Source: JAGWBG01 sp034421095
GTDB taxonomy: Bacteria > Chloroflexota > Dehalococcoidia > Lucifugimonadales > JAGWBF01
DNA: 64,000 bases
Assembly: GCA_034421095.1 (NCBI GenBank)
Contig: DAOUKR010000025.1
Coordinates: 248,001-312,000 of the forward strand
Reading direction: 5' to 3'
Made by a program: the position numbers and the translations under genes. Position 1 is the stretch's first letter, and the number at the start of each line of letters is the position of its first letter. Shown here piece after piece: positions 1 to 7,487 of the stretch. Below the pieces are notes generated by a model, which worked only from the letters and a program-made list of their open reading frames with translations, was not told the origin of the DNA and did no database searches.

Positions 1-455
1 ATGGATGCGATTCCCCTGGAGACCACGACGTCAAAGCTCTCCCGGAGCCCGGGGTCGAGAGCCAGGGCTTCAGCACGACCGGTATGCACCTCCACGCCTG
101 TGAGGCCCAGGAAGTCCACCAGGTGGGTTAGAAAGGCAGTCTTTTTGCCCACCGAGTCCACCAGGGCCAGATGTATTCCTGGGAAAACGACCTTCAAGGG
201 CACACCGGGAAAACCGCCACCGGATCCTATATCCATCACCCTACCGTATTCTTTAACCTTGTCCGAGAGGACTAGCGAAGTGGTAAGAGAGTCCAGAAAG
301 TGCTTGGTCTGGGCCTCCTGGTACTCTACGATAGCCGTGAGATTCATACGCCGGTTCCAGGAAGTCAACTCCTGGTAGTAATCCTCAAACACCCGGACCT
401 GCTCCGGAGTGAGGCAGAGATTGAGCCCCTCTGCGCCCCTGGTGAGTAACTCCAT
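1..455 (-). CDS. rsmG: 16S rRNA (guanine527-N7)-methyltransferase RsmG, 5' part
   Basis: The minus strand from the ATG at 455 reads 151 codons and runs off the left edge, so the C-terminus is missing. The visible part has the RsmG layout: a short helical N-terminus with NLTAI at residues 38-42, the KHFLDSL motif at 51-57, and the class I SAM-binding loop DIGSGGGFPG at 75-84, followed by an acidic strand end (ALVD, 97-100). Known RsmG methylates G527 of 16S rRNA on the 30S subunit and is about 210-240 residues long, so roughly two thirds is present. It is transcribed away from the Lrp-like gene across a 173 bp gap. A TATAAT lies on the minus strand at 475-480, but I see no convincing -35 for it. 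Confidence 0.93.
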   Translation of the reverse strand, partial: MELLTRGAEGLNLCLTPEQVRVFEDYYQELTSWNRRMNLTAIVEYQEAQTKHFLDSLTTSLVLSDKVKEYGRVMDIGSGGGFPGVPLKVVFPGIHLALVDSVGKKTAFLTHLVDFLGLTGVEVHTGRAEALALDPGLRESFDVVVSRGIAS

Positions 456-511
456 ACAGATGTACCTCGAAGGTATTATAGCATTGCAGAGAGCGCTTTC
501 TTTAAGGACAT

Positions 512-540
512 TTGACATGCCCTACCCTTAGCCGTAGAAT
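512..540 (+). promoter_or_regulatory. sigma70-type promoter for the Lrp-like gene
   Basis: TTGACA at 512-517, 17 bp spacer, TAGAAT at 535-540. The -35 is a perfect consensus and the -10 matches 5 of 6. Transcription would start near 547 and give a leader of about 80 nt before the ATG at 629. This also argues against the longer in-frame reading that begins inside the -35. Confidence 0.65.
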
Positions 541-628
541 TAGGTCAAATTCGGCTACCTATCTACAACGTGTGCTCATTCACATATTTGACCAGATTCC
601 AAAGAGTGGGTTCCGGCAGGGGGTGGTT

Positions 629-865
629 ATGTCAACCAGGGCTTTCATCCTCATAGAAACCGCGGTTGGGAGGACCAGGGAAGTGGCCGACGCCTTGGAA
701 GGTGTTGGAGGAATGCAGTCGGTAGATGTGGTGACAGGGCCCTACGACGTAATCGCCGTGATAGATACTTCCGATATGAATGCCATGGGGGCTCTGGTCA
801 CTGAGCGGATTCATAGCATTGGTGGTGTGGTGCGGACTGTCACCTGCGTGGCTGTAGGAAACTAG
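629..865 (+). CDS. Stand-alone Lrp/AsnC ligand-binding (RAM) domain protein
   Basis: This 78-residue protein corresponds to the C-terminal effector-binding alpha/beta sandwich of Lrp/AsnC regulators and has no helix-turn-helix. The sequence shows the family pattern: a first strand (AFILIETAVGR), helix, VVTGPYDVIAVID, and a final strand (VVRTVTCVAVG). In the family this fold binds amino acids or other small molecules and dimerises into rings. Stand-alone versions are common in archaea and Chloroflexota. The ATG at 629 is preferred over the upstream TTG at 512 because a promoter occupies 512-540. No DNA-binding role can be assigned; it may act as a small-molecule sensor or partner of a full-length Lrp protein elsewhere. 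Confidence 0.85.
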   Translation: MSTRAFILIETAVGRTREVADALEGVGGMQSVDVVTGPYDVIAVIDTSDMNAMGALVTERIHSIGGVVRTVTCVAVGN

Positions 866-962
866 GTCGCGGTGCTGCACAGGACTTGACCGGATTTCCA
901 GGTCAGCCCCACAAGTAACCTCCGATGTCAGATTACCTCCCGGTCTAAGGAGGCAGGGTATT

Positions 963-2138
963 ATGGACTTCAGATTTTCCACTGAAGATGAAGCCTTCGC
1001 CGGGGACCTACGCAGCTTTCTCCAACAGGAGCTTCCCACGGATTGGGAGGGAGGAGGCAGATGGCCCGAAGAAGCTGACTGGGATTTTACTCGCCAGATG
1101 CGCAAGAAACTGGCCCAGAGGGGCTGGCTGACCATGAACTGGCCCGAGGAGTATGGCGGACAGGGAGCGTCGCCCGTGCGGTCCACCCTGTTCAACGAGG
1201 AGATGTCCTATAACAGGGCTCCGGGCCGGGATATATTCGGCGTCAGAATGTTGGCCCCAACGCTGATGATCTACGGCACGGAGGAGCAGAAGAAGACTTT
1301 CCTCCTTCCCGTATCCAAAGGCGAGGTGCAGTGGTGCCAGGGTTACAGCGAGCCAGGTTCAGGCTCGGACCTGGCGTCCCTCCAGACCCGGGCAGTGTCA
1401 GACGGCGACGACTACGTGATTAACGGCAGCAAGATATGGACCACAATGGCCCACAGGGCCGACTGGATTATGGTGCTGGCAAGGACGAACCCGGACGCTC
1501 CAAAGCACAGGGGCATAAGCTTCATACTCGTAGACATGCGCTCGCCGGGTGTATCCGTACAGCCCGTCTATAACATGACCGGGGGCCACGATTTTAACCA
1601 GATTTTCTTCGACAACGTAAGAGTTCCCAAGAGAAACCTGGTCGGCGAGGAGAACAGGGGCTGGTACGTGGGGGTTACCCTCCTGGACTTTGAGCGCTCT
1701 GGTATTGACTACTCCGCCACCTCCAGAAGGCTCCTCAGCGAGTTGGTTGACCATTTCCGAGCCGCACGCAGCAACGGAGAGCCTACAGGTGAGGACTTTC
1801 AGGCAAGGAACATGTTGACCGAGCGTTACATTGAGGCAGAGACGGCGCGACTCCTGGCCTACAACGTGGCATGGATGCAAGGACAGGGACTTGTACCCAA
1901 TAAAGAGGCTTCAATGAGCAAGGTCTTTGGGTCGGAAACCCTTCAAAGGGTGACTTCCACGTGCATGGAAGTCCTGGGTCTCTATGGACAACTGCGTCCC
2001 GGAGACAAGTGGGCGCCCCTCAACGGTCGCGTCCCGGAAAACTGGATGTTCAGCTTCTCTCACACAATCGCCGCAGGCACGTCGGAGGTGCAGCGCAACA
2101 TCATCGCCTCCAGAGGGTTGGGACTGCCCAGAGGCTAG
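963..2138 (+). CDS. Acyl-CoA dehydrogenase family protein
   Basis: A 391-residue FAD-dependent acyl-CoA dehydrogenase. It has the N-terminal helical domain with PEEYGG (61-66), the middle beta-domain with the FAD/substrate motif YSEPGSGSD (128-136), and a C-terminal helical domain ending in GTSEVQRNIIASRGLGL, typical of the family. The expected chemistry is alpha,beta-desaturation of an acyl-CoA with electron transfer to ETF. The ATG at 963 sits about 10 nt behind AAGGAGG. A second acyl-CoA dehydrogenase lies 1 kb downstream on the same strand, and the two could form a heteromeric enzyme like the alpha2beta2 steroid-side-chain dehydrogenases. That pairing is inference. The substrate is unknown. 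Confidence 0.93.
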   Translation: MDFRFSTEDEAFAGDLRSFLQQELPTDWEGGGRWPEEADWDFTRQMRKKLAQRGWLTMNWPEEYGGQGASPVRSTLFNEEMSYNRAPGRDIFGVRMLAPTLMIYGTEEQKKTFLLPVSKGEVQWCQGYSEPGSGSDLASLQTRAVSDGDDYVINGSKIWTTMAHRADWIMVLARTNPDAPKHRGISFILVDMRSPGVSVQPVYNMTGGHDFNQIFFDNVRVPKRNLVGEENRGWYVGVTLLDFERSGIDYSATSRRLLSELVDHFRAARSNGEPTGEDFQARNMLTERYIEAETARLLAYNVAWMQGQGLVPNKEASMSKVFGSETLQRVTSTCMEVLGLYGQLRPGDKWAPLNGRVPENWMFSFSHTIAAGTSEVQRNIIASRGLGLPRG

Positions 2139-2197
2139 AACGGAAACCCAATCTCACAGGACCACATACGATAATAACCGGAATAGGGAGGACTTAG

Positions 2198-2560
2198 ATG
2201 CCCCAAGAGATACACTTCGATATTCCCATAGACGAACCCGAGCGAGCAGAGAAGTTTTACAGCCAACTCTTCGGCTGGACCATGCAGAAGGTGCCCGTAC
2301 CCAACATGGAGTACTGGGTGGTCCGGGCAGCCGAGGGCGACGCCTTGGGTGGCCTGATAGGGCGGACCGCCCCCGGACAGTCCACCATCAACTACTACAC
2401 CGTCTCGTCAATAGATGAAGCCCTGGAAAAGGTGCAGGAGCTTGGAGGAACTGTGACAGTCTCCAAGACGGCCATACCCCACGTGGGCTACAACGCTCAA
2501 TGTATTGACACGGAGGGAAACAACTTCGGACTGTGGGAGAATGACCGCAACGCCAGATAG
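2198..2560 (+). CDS. VOC/glyoxalase superfamily protein
   Basis: A 120-residue single VOC module with paired beta-alpha-beta-beta-beta units. It opens with HFDIPIDEPERAEKFYSQLFGW, here split as HFDIPIDEPERAEKFY then SQLFGW, and ends with the characteristic DTEGNNFGLWEND. The fold is used by glyoxalases, extradiol dioxygenases, epimerases and resistance proteins. This subgroup (close to the PhnB/YaeR-like 'lyase' proteins) has no reliably known substrate. The ATG at 2198 follows GGGAGG. It lies between two acyl-CoA dehydrogenase genes, 59 bp after the first, so a role as a CoA-ester epimerase or lyase is possible but unproven. Confidence 0.88.
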   Translation: MPQEIHFDIPIDEPERAEKFYSQLFGWTMQKVPVPNMEYWVVRAAEGDALGGLIGRTAPGQSTINYYTVSSIDEALEKVQELGGTVTVSKTAIPHVGYNAQCIDTEGNNFGLWENDRNAR

Positions 2561-2576
2561 CCAGACGGATAGCCCC

Positions 2577-2933
2577 ATGCAGGCGTCCCGCTACGAGCAG
2601 TTGAGCCGGAAGCTTCTGCAAGACGGTGAGGCTCTCCTTGCCCAGGGAGACCACCATCAAGCCTCGGAGAAGTTCTGGGGCGCGTCGGCCACTATGGCGA
2701 AAGCCATAGCCGAGAGAAGGGGATGGCCCCACAATCAGCACAGAGAATTCTACCGGGTGGTAAGCAGGCTGGCCCATGAAATGCGGGAGCCGGAACTCAA
2801 CCGACTATTCGGGTCGGCAAGCGCCCTCCACATGAATTTCTACGAGAACTGGTTTCAGCCGGAACAGGTGGAGGCGTTAGTCCCTGAGGTAAGGGAGTTG
2901 ATAGGCCACCTCCGCCAAGTGTGGGATGGCTAG
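2577..2933 (+). CDS. PaREP1/HEPN-like helical protein
   Basis: About 118 residues, almost wholly helical, resembling the PaREP1/PaREP8 family, which belongs to the HEPN-like helical bundles. The pattern RYEQLSRKLLQDGEALLAQG, then ASEKFWGASATMAKAIAE, then HREFYRVV is typical: a tetratrico-like hairpin with a conserved WGA. I do not see the RxxxxH nuclease motif of toxin-type HEPN proteins. The start is uncertain: the ATG at 2577 gives the conserved core, while an ATG at 2541 would overlap the VOC gene by 20 bp. The short gap suggests cotranscription with the VOC gene. Function unknown. Confidence 0.75.
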   Translation: MQASRYEQLSRKLLQDGEALLAQGDHHQASEKFWGASATMAKAIAERRGWPHNQHREFYRVVSRLAHEMREPELNRLFGSASALHMNFYENWFQPEQVEALVPEVRELIGHLRQVWDG

Positions 2934-3000
2934 TGCCTCTCCCGGATGGTTTTGACAACGCCCTCATTGACTCCGAATTCTGGACTTATGCTCTCCTCAG

Positions 3001-3019
3001 CGTCCGCCAAAGGCGGACG
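3001..3019. repeat. Perfect hairpin CGTCCGCC-AAA-GGCGGACG
   Basis: Eight-base perfect inverted repeat with a 3-nt loop, in the 162 bp gap between the HEPN-like gene and the second acyl-CoA dehydrogenase. The core TCCGCC/GGCGGA recurs at 59828-59842. There is no following T-run, so it is more likely a dispersed palindromic repeat than an intrinsic terminator. Confidence 0.7.
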
Positions 3020-3095
3020 ACCTTCGCGGGAGTGGCTGACGTAGTCAGTAAATCAGGAAGCAATAGCCGCTGCAGGTTGGGCTAAGGAGGACTCG

Positions 3096-4229
3096 ATGGA
3101 CCTGGGATTCAACGAGACCCAGCAGATGTTGAAGAGTAGTGCCAGAGAGTTCCTGGCACGGGAATGTCAGCACAGACTGGTACGAGCTATGGAGGAGGAT
3201 GAGCAGGGCTACTCGCCCCAACTCTGGCGGCAGATGGTGGACCTGGGATGGACCGGACTGGCCTTCCCAGAGGAGTATGGAGGCACCGGGGGCGACTTCC
3301 TTGACCTGGCGGTGTTGCTGGAGGAGATGGGCAGGGCCCTTGTACCAGGTCCCTTCTTCTCTACTGTCGTTCTCGGCGGCCTGACAGTCCTGGATGCGGG
3401 AAGCGATGCCCAGAAGCGTGACCTTCTCACCAGGATTTGCCAGGGGCAAACGTTCATGACTCTGGCCCTCACCGAGCCCAGCGCCACCTTCCAACCCCGA
3501 GGTGTCCAGACCAGGGCCACACGGGAAGGAGACGACTACATCATTAACGGCACCAAGCTCTTCGTGCCCGATGCCCACGTATCCAACGTCATGGTCGTGG
3601 CGGCTCGCACCTCCCAAAGTGACGATGCCAGCGCGGGGATAACCGCCTTTCTGGTTCCCACCGACAGCCCGGGATTCGGGCTGATCCCACTGCAGACCCT
3701 TGCTTCGGACAAGCAATGTGAGGTGGTCTTCGACAACGTGAGGGTCCCCGCATCCAGCGTACTGGGGGAGGTAGACTGGGGATGGCCCATTATAGAAAGG
3801 GCGCTCCAGCAGGCAACTGCCGCCAAATGCGTGGAGATGTTGGGTGGAGCTGAGGCCGTGCTTGACATGACGGTAGAATACGCACAGCAAAGGGTCCAGT
3901 TTGGACGCCCCATCGGCAGCTTCCAGGCGGTGCAGCACCATAGCGCAAACATGGCCACCGAGGTGGAGTGTTGTCGTCACATCGCCTACAGGGCCGCATG
4001 GATGGTCGCAGAGGGGCTTCCGGCGGCCACCGAAATATCAATGGCAAAGGCATGGGTCAGCGAGGCTTACAGAAGGGTCTGCGCCATCGCTCACCAGAGC
4101 CATGGAGCCATAGGCTTCACCAAAGAACACAACCTCCAGCTATACACCCGCCGGGCCAGGGCACAGGAAGCGGCTTTCGGAGGCGCCAGTTTCCACAGGG
4201 AGATGGTGGCCCGAGCCCTGGAGATTTAA
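3096..4229 (+). CDS. Acyl-CoA dehydrogenase family protein, divergent type
   Basis: A 377-residue acyl-CoA dehydrogenase with FPEEYGG at residues 57-63 and the central motif LTEPSATFQP at about 125-134, where typical members have EPGSGSD. The C-terminus carries AIGFTKEHNLQLYTRR, the pattern of the divergent FadE-type subunits that often form the non-catalytic or partner half of heteromeric dehydrogenases. ATG 3096 lies about 8 nt after AAGGAGG. Only 20 bp separates its stop from the HIT gene. It is expected to bind FAD and an acyl-CoA; substrate and partner cannot be read from the sequence. It is as likely an independent enzyme as a partner of the gene at 963. Confidence 0.9.
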   Translation: MDLGFNETQQMLKSSAREFLARECQHRLVRAMEEDEQGYSPQLWRQMVDLGWTGLAFPEEYGGTGGDFLDLAVLLEEMGRALVPGPFFSTVVLGGLTVLDAGSDAQKRDLLTRICQGQTFMTLALTEPSATFQPRGVQTRATREGDDYIINGTKLFVPDAHVSNVMVVAARTSQSDDASAGITAFLVPTDSPGFGLIPLQTLASDKQCEVVFDNVRVPASSVLGEVDWGWPIIERALQQATAAKCVEMLGGAEAVLDMTVEYAQQRVQFGRPIGSFQAVQHHSANMATEVECCRHIAYRAAWMVAEGLPAATEISMAKAWVSEAYRRVCAIAHQSHGAIGFTKEHNLQLYTRRARAQEAAFGGASFHREMVARALEI

Positions 4230-4249
4230 TTGAGGGAGGCCACGGCTAT

Positions 4250-4597
4250 ATGACCACCATGAACTGCATCTTCTGCAAGATACCCCGAGAAGATACGGAG
4301 GGCCAGATAATTTACAGGGACGAACGGGTTTACGTGATAAAGGACATAACCCCACGGGCACCTGTCCATCTTCTCATCATACCGTTCCAACATCTGGCAT
4401 CACTGGCATACGTGGGACCGGGCCAGATTCCTATAATGGGCCACATTTTCGTCGTGGCCGAGGAGATGGCCCGTAGGTTTGGAGTGACCTTGAGCGGCTA
4501 TCGCCTGGTTATGAACCAGGGCCCGGACTCAGGCCAGGTAATCGAGCATGCCCACATGCACCTTCTGGGCGGCAAGACGCTGCCCGCCCTGGGATGA
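4250..4597 (+). CDS. HIT family nucleotide hydrolase (HINT-like)
   Basis: A 115-residue histidine-triad protein. It begins MTTMNCIFCKI, has the dimer-core segment HLLIIPFQHLASL at 40-52, and ends with the catalytic triad HAHMH at residues 100-104 within VIEHAHMHLLGG. HINT proteins hydrolyse adenosine phosphoramidates and acyl-adenylates in the cytoplasm. The start at 4250 follows GGGAGG by about 10 nt; a second ATG at 4259 would give the more usual MNCIFCK start. It is followed after 3 nt by the YqeK-like gene, so the two are surely cotranscribed, and both act on nucleotides with phosphoanhydride or phosphoramidate bonds. Confidence 0.95.
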   Translation: MTTMNCIFCKIPREDTEGQIIYRDERVYVIKDITPRAPVHLLIIPFQHLASLAYVGPGQIPIMGHIFVVAEEMARRFGVTLSGYRLVMNQGPDSGQVIEHAHMHLLGGKTLPALG

Positions 4598-4600
4598 AAC

Positions 4601-5179
4601 ATGCTTTCCAGAACGGGCGAGCGCATCGCTGACAGGGTTGGAGAACTTCCCGAGGGCCTTCGCAGGCATATATACCGAGTGCAGCAGTTGGCCCTTGACT
4701 TGGCCCGCCAACACTCGATAGATGAGGAGAAAGCGAGGCTCGGCGCTCTGGCCCACGACGTCGCCAGGGCCATGAAGGGCGATGAGCTGCTCCAAAAGGC
4801 CAGGGAGTTCGGCATAGCCGTCCATCCCGTGGAGCAGCAGGTGCCGATACTCCTTCACGGGCCCGTAGGTGCCGAGATTCTAAAGCGCATGGATGGGCTG
4901 GATGACCAGGATATATATGAAGCGGTCTACTGGCACAGCACAGCCCACGCAGGCCTTGGGCCGGTGGGTAAAGTGGTGTTCCTGTCCGACAAGCTGGACC
5001 CTCACAAGGGGAGCCGTTATCCCTTCCAGCCTGAGATTGGAGACTTGGCCGTCAAGAGCCTGGACAGGGCCATTTTCGAGTTCCTGAACCGTGAGCTTGT
5101 ATCCCTGCTCCAGCAGGGCAGCCTGGTACACCCGGTCGAAGTAGAGGCACGGAACAAGCTCGCCATGAAGATGCTATAG
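4601..5179 (+). CDS. yqeK: YqeK-type HD-domain hydrolase (symmetrical Ap4A hydrolase candidate)
   Basis: A 192-residue HD-superfamily phosphohydrolase with the metal ligands visible: His23 in RHIYRV, His-Asp at 52-53 in ALAHDVAR, His86 in LLHGP, His112 in WHSTAH and Asp130 in FLSDKLDP. The HGP...HSTAH...LSDKLDP spacing is that of YqeK, which cleaves diadenosine tetraphosphate to two ADP in the bacteria where it has been tested. In many genomes yqeK follows nadD; here it follows a HIT hydrolase instead, by only 3 nt, so a shared role in dinucleotide or adenylate turnover is likely (inference). Confidence 0.85.
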   Translation: MLSRTGERIADRVGELPEGLRRHIYRVQQLALDLARQHSIDEEKARLGALAHDVARAMKGDELLQKAREFGIAVHPVEQQVPILLHGPVGAEILKRMDGLDDQDIYEAVYWHSTAHAGLGPVGKVVFLSDKLDPHKGSRYPFQPEIGDLAVKSLDRAIFEFLNRELVSLLQQGSLVHPVEVEARNKLAMKML

Positions 5180-5220
5180 GGTGAGCAGCATAGACCTGTA
5201 GGAAGGAAGGCGGTTTGCAA

Positions 5221-6189
5221 ATGGAATACGCTACCCTCGGTCGGACTGGGCTACGGGTCTCCAGAGTGGGGTTCGGTGGTGGTGGCATTGGCCAGGTATG
5301 GGGGCCTACCACTGAGAATGAGTCCGTGCGAGCGATACATCGCGCCCTGGAACTGGGGGTCAACTTCTTTGACGTAGCGCCCGGCTACGGCAATGGCAAG
5401 GCCGAAGAGGTCCTGGGCATATCCTTGCAGGGCCGCCGAGACCAGGCCGTCGTCGCCTCCAAGGTGCGGCTCAGAGCGGAAGAGATGGACGATGTTCAGG
5501 GCGCTGTCACAAGGTCGGTGGATGCCAGCCTTCGCCGCCTGAAAATGGACTCCGTTGAGGTGCTCCACGTACACAACCGTTTCACTCTTCGACGGGGCGA
5601 CACCCCCGACTCCCTATCTGCTGACGACGTATTGGGACCCGTACTGGAGGCGTATAAGAGTGTACAGAGGGTAGGCAAGACCAGGTTTATTGGCCTATCC
5701 GCTCAGGAACCTCACGTGCCATCCCTGGTACGCATGATGGAGAGTGGTCAATTCGACACCGTTCTGGCCTACTACAATCTCCTGAACTGGACGGCTCAGG
5801 AAGCCCCGCCTCCTGATATGGCGGTGTTCGACAATGGTCAGATTATCCCCCTGGCCAAGTCACTTGGCATGGGAGTTATAGGCATACGTTCCCATGCGGC
5901 GGGCGCTCTCAGCCGGGAAGTGGACCGTCCGGTCCAGCCCGGAACCCTCCTTGAGGAGGACGCGGCCAGAGCAAAGGCCCTCAGATTTCTCCTGGACGGG
6001 CCTATCAGGAACCTGTCCCAGGCGGCAATGGTCTTTTGCTTGATGAACCGGAATATAGACACAACCGTCCCCGGAGTCAAAAACGTGTCCGAGATTGAAG
6101 AGAATGCAGGTTGCATGGATATTCCTCCCATCCCCCCACATCACATGGCCCGCTTGCGAGACCTGTACTCCCGGGATTTCCGGGAGTGA
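5221..6189 (+). CDS. Aldo/keto reductase
   Basis: A 322-residue AKR TIM barrel. The catalytic tetrad is visible: Asp51 and Tyr56 in DVAPGYGNG, Lys81 in VVASKVRL and a His in VLHVHNR (116-118). The N-terminus MEYATLGRTGLRVSRVGFGGGGIG is the standard cofactor-side start (split: MEYATLGRTG, LRVSRVGFGG). Members reduce aldehydes, ketones or sugars with NADPH; this subgroup is often called L-galactose-dehydrogenase-like or AKR of sugar catabolism. The ATG at 5221 lies 10 nt after GGAAGGAAGG and is preferred over the TTG at 5215. It follows the YqeK gene by about 40 bp. Substrate unknown. Confidence 0.92.
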   Translation: MEYATLGRTGLRVSRVGFGGGGIGQVWGPTTENESVRAIHRALELGVNFFDVAPGYGNGKAEEVLGISLQGRRDQAVVASKVRLRAEEMDDVQGAVTRSVDASLRRLKMDSVEVLHVHNRFTLRRGDTPDSLSADDVLGPVLEAYKSVQRVGKTRFIGLSAQEPHVPSLVRMMESGQFDTVLAYYNLLNWTAQEAPPPDMAVFDNGQIIPLAKSLGMGVIGIRSHAAGALSREVDRPVQPGTLLEEDAARAKALRFLLDGPIRNLSQAAMVFCLMNRNIDTTVPGVKNVSEIEENAGCMDIPPIPPHHMARLRDLYSRDFRE

Positions 6190-6285
6190 TGCGGCCTCGC
6201 CGTAGCTTTCTCTCAACCCGGTTTTTCTGTAGAATTGAATGGTAGGGTCCCCAGGCGTAGACCTAATCAGCAATCAGAAGGGTCA

Positions 6286-7467
6286 GTGTTTTTGACTGTC
6301 CGCAGGTGGTTTCAGTTCCTTCCCTTGTTCACGTTTACCCTTGTGGCTATTGGGGCAGTGACGTGGACCATCACTACCGGTCTGTCCGACACCGGACCGG
6401 GGGTCACAGTGGTATTGCCGGCGTCCAACGAGCTTTTGGACACCTCGAACGCGACCGACGCCTCACCTCCCGACACGGTGCCAATCGTGCCCAGCGGTGC
6501 CTTCGGTTTTTCCCACTACGTTTTCGAGGAAGTCGGCAACGAGGTCGTTGCCACCCTGGTGGAGGGGCCGAGAGAAGGTCAGGTCAGGTCTTCCTTATCG
6601 TACCTTCAACTCAAGGAGCTATACTCTCAGGGAGGACCAATCCCCAGGGAACTCGAGATGTCGCGGGACGATTTGGGCCGGTTGGTGCGCCAACTGGATG
6701 CCGTGCGGGAAGCCAGCGATAAGTATGGAGACGTGGCGTCAGCGCTGGCCGACGGATATATCCGGCAGAGTAACGACGTTCCCAATATGGGAGCACACTT
6801 CACCAGTGTAAAGCGGACTACCGACGGCGTCTTCAATCCCTCCGAGCCGGAGATGCTGCTCTACAGCAAAGACGAAAGCGGAGAATGGAACCTCACCGGC
6901 ACCGCTTTCACCCTTCCCATCCAACAGTTCGGAGAGGACCACCCGGAGGCCTTCGATGGCCCCTTGGACAACTGGCACGTACACTACAGCCTGTGCACTG
7001 GTTCTCGAGTCACCTCTCGTTCGTCAACTGCCGAGGAATGCAAAGCCGCGGGCGGGCTGTGGGCGCCCACCTTCGGGTGGATGATTCACGCCTGGGTGGT
7101 GGTTGACAACCCCTTGGGCGTGTTCAGCATGTGGAATCCCAACGTTCCGCCCATATCCCCTATCAACGATATTCGTCAGGCTCGCACTTCCACGCCCTCC
7201 GAAGAGGATATGGTGTCTCTGACTATAGAGAACTTCAGCTTTGGGGAGGCTCGCCTTGAGGCCGGCCAGACTGTGGTCTGGACCAGTGTAGACGGCGTTC
7301 CACACACCGTCACCTCAGGCTCAAGGGGTGTTGCCAAGGATGGCTTCGACTCCGGGTTCATCAATCCCGGCCAGTCCTTCGCCATTCGGTTCGACGAGCC
7401 GGGAGAGTATCCCTACACCTGCGCCTTGCATCCCTACATGAACGGGACAGTCATTGTGACCCGGTAG
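6286..7467 (+). CDS. Membrane-anchored protein with C-terminal type 1 copper (cupredoxin) domain
   Basis: About 393 residues if the GTG at 6286 is used (SD-like GAAGGG just before). A TTG at 6292 is possible; a TTG at 6235 is unlikely because a TAGAAT box overlaps it. An uncleaved signal-anchor helix (WFQFLPLFTFTLVAIGAVTW) places the rest outside the membrane. Residues about 60-300 form an extracytoplasmic domain with the short motifs VPNMGAHF, PEMLLYSKDE, NWHVHYSLC and MIHAWVVVDNP...MWNPNVPP, a pattern I associate with an uncharacterised family. The C-terminal about 90 residues are a plastocyanin/amicyanin fold with copper ligands His340, Cys379, His382 and Met385. A role in extracytoplasmic electron transfer is inferred. 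It converges on the PQQ-propeller gene 20 bp away. Confidence 0.82.
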   Translation: MFLTVRRWFQFLPLFTFTLVAIGAVTWTITTGLSDTGPGVTVVLPASNELLDTSNATDASPPDTVPIVPSGAFGFSHYVFEEVGNEVVATLVEGPREGQVRSSLSYLQLKELYSQGGPIPRELEMSRDDLGRLVRQLDAVREASDKYGDVASALADGYIRQSNDVPNMGAHFTSVKRTTDGVFNPSEPEMLLYSKDESGEWNLTGTAFTLPIQQFGEDHPEAFDGPLDNWHVHYSLCTGSRVTSRSSTAEECKAAGGLWAPTFGWMIHAWVVVDNPLGVFSMWNPNVPPISPINDIRQARTSTPSEEDMVSLTIENFSFGEARLEAGQTVVWTSVDGVPHTVTSGSRGVAKDGFDSGFINPGQSFAIRFDEPGEYPYTCALHPYMNGTVIVTR

Positions 7468-7487
7468 TCCGTGATTGCGTCAGCATC

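Noticed and set aside
475..503. Promoter for rsmG with TATAAT on the minus strand at 475-480
   Set aside because: The -10 is perfect but the sequence at the -35 distance (AAAGAA) is poor, so I do not list it as a feature.
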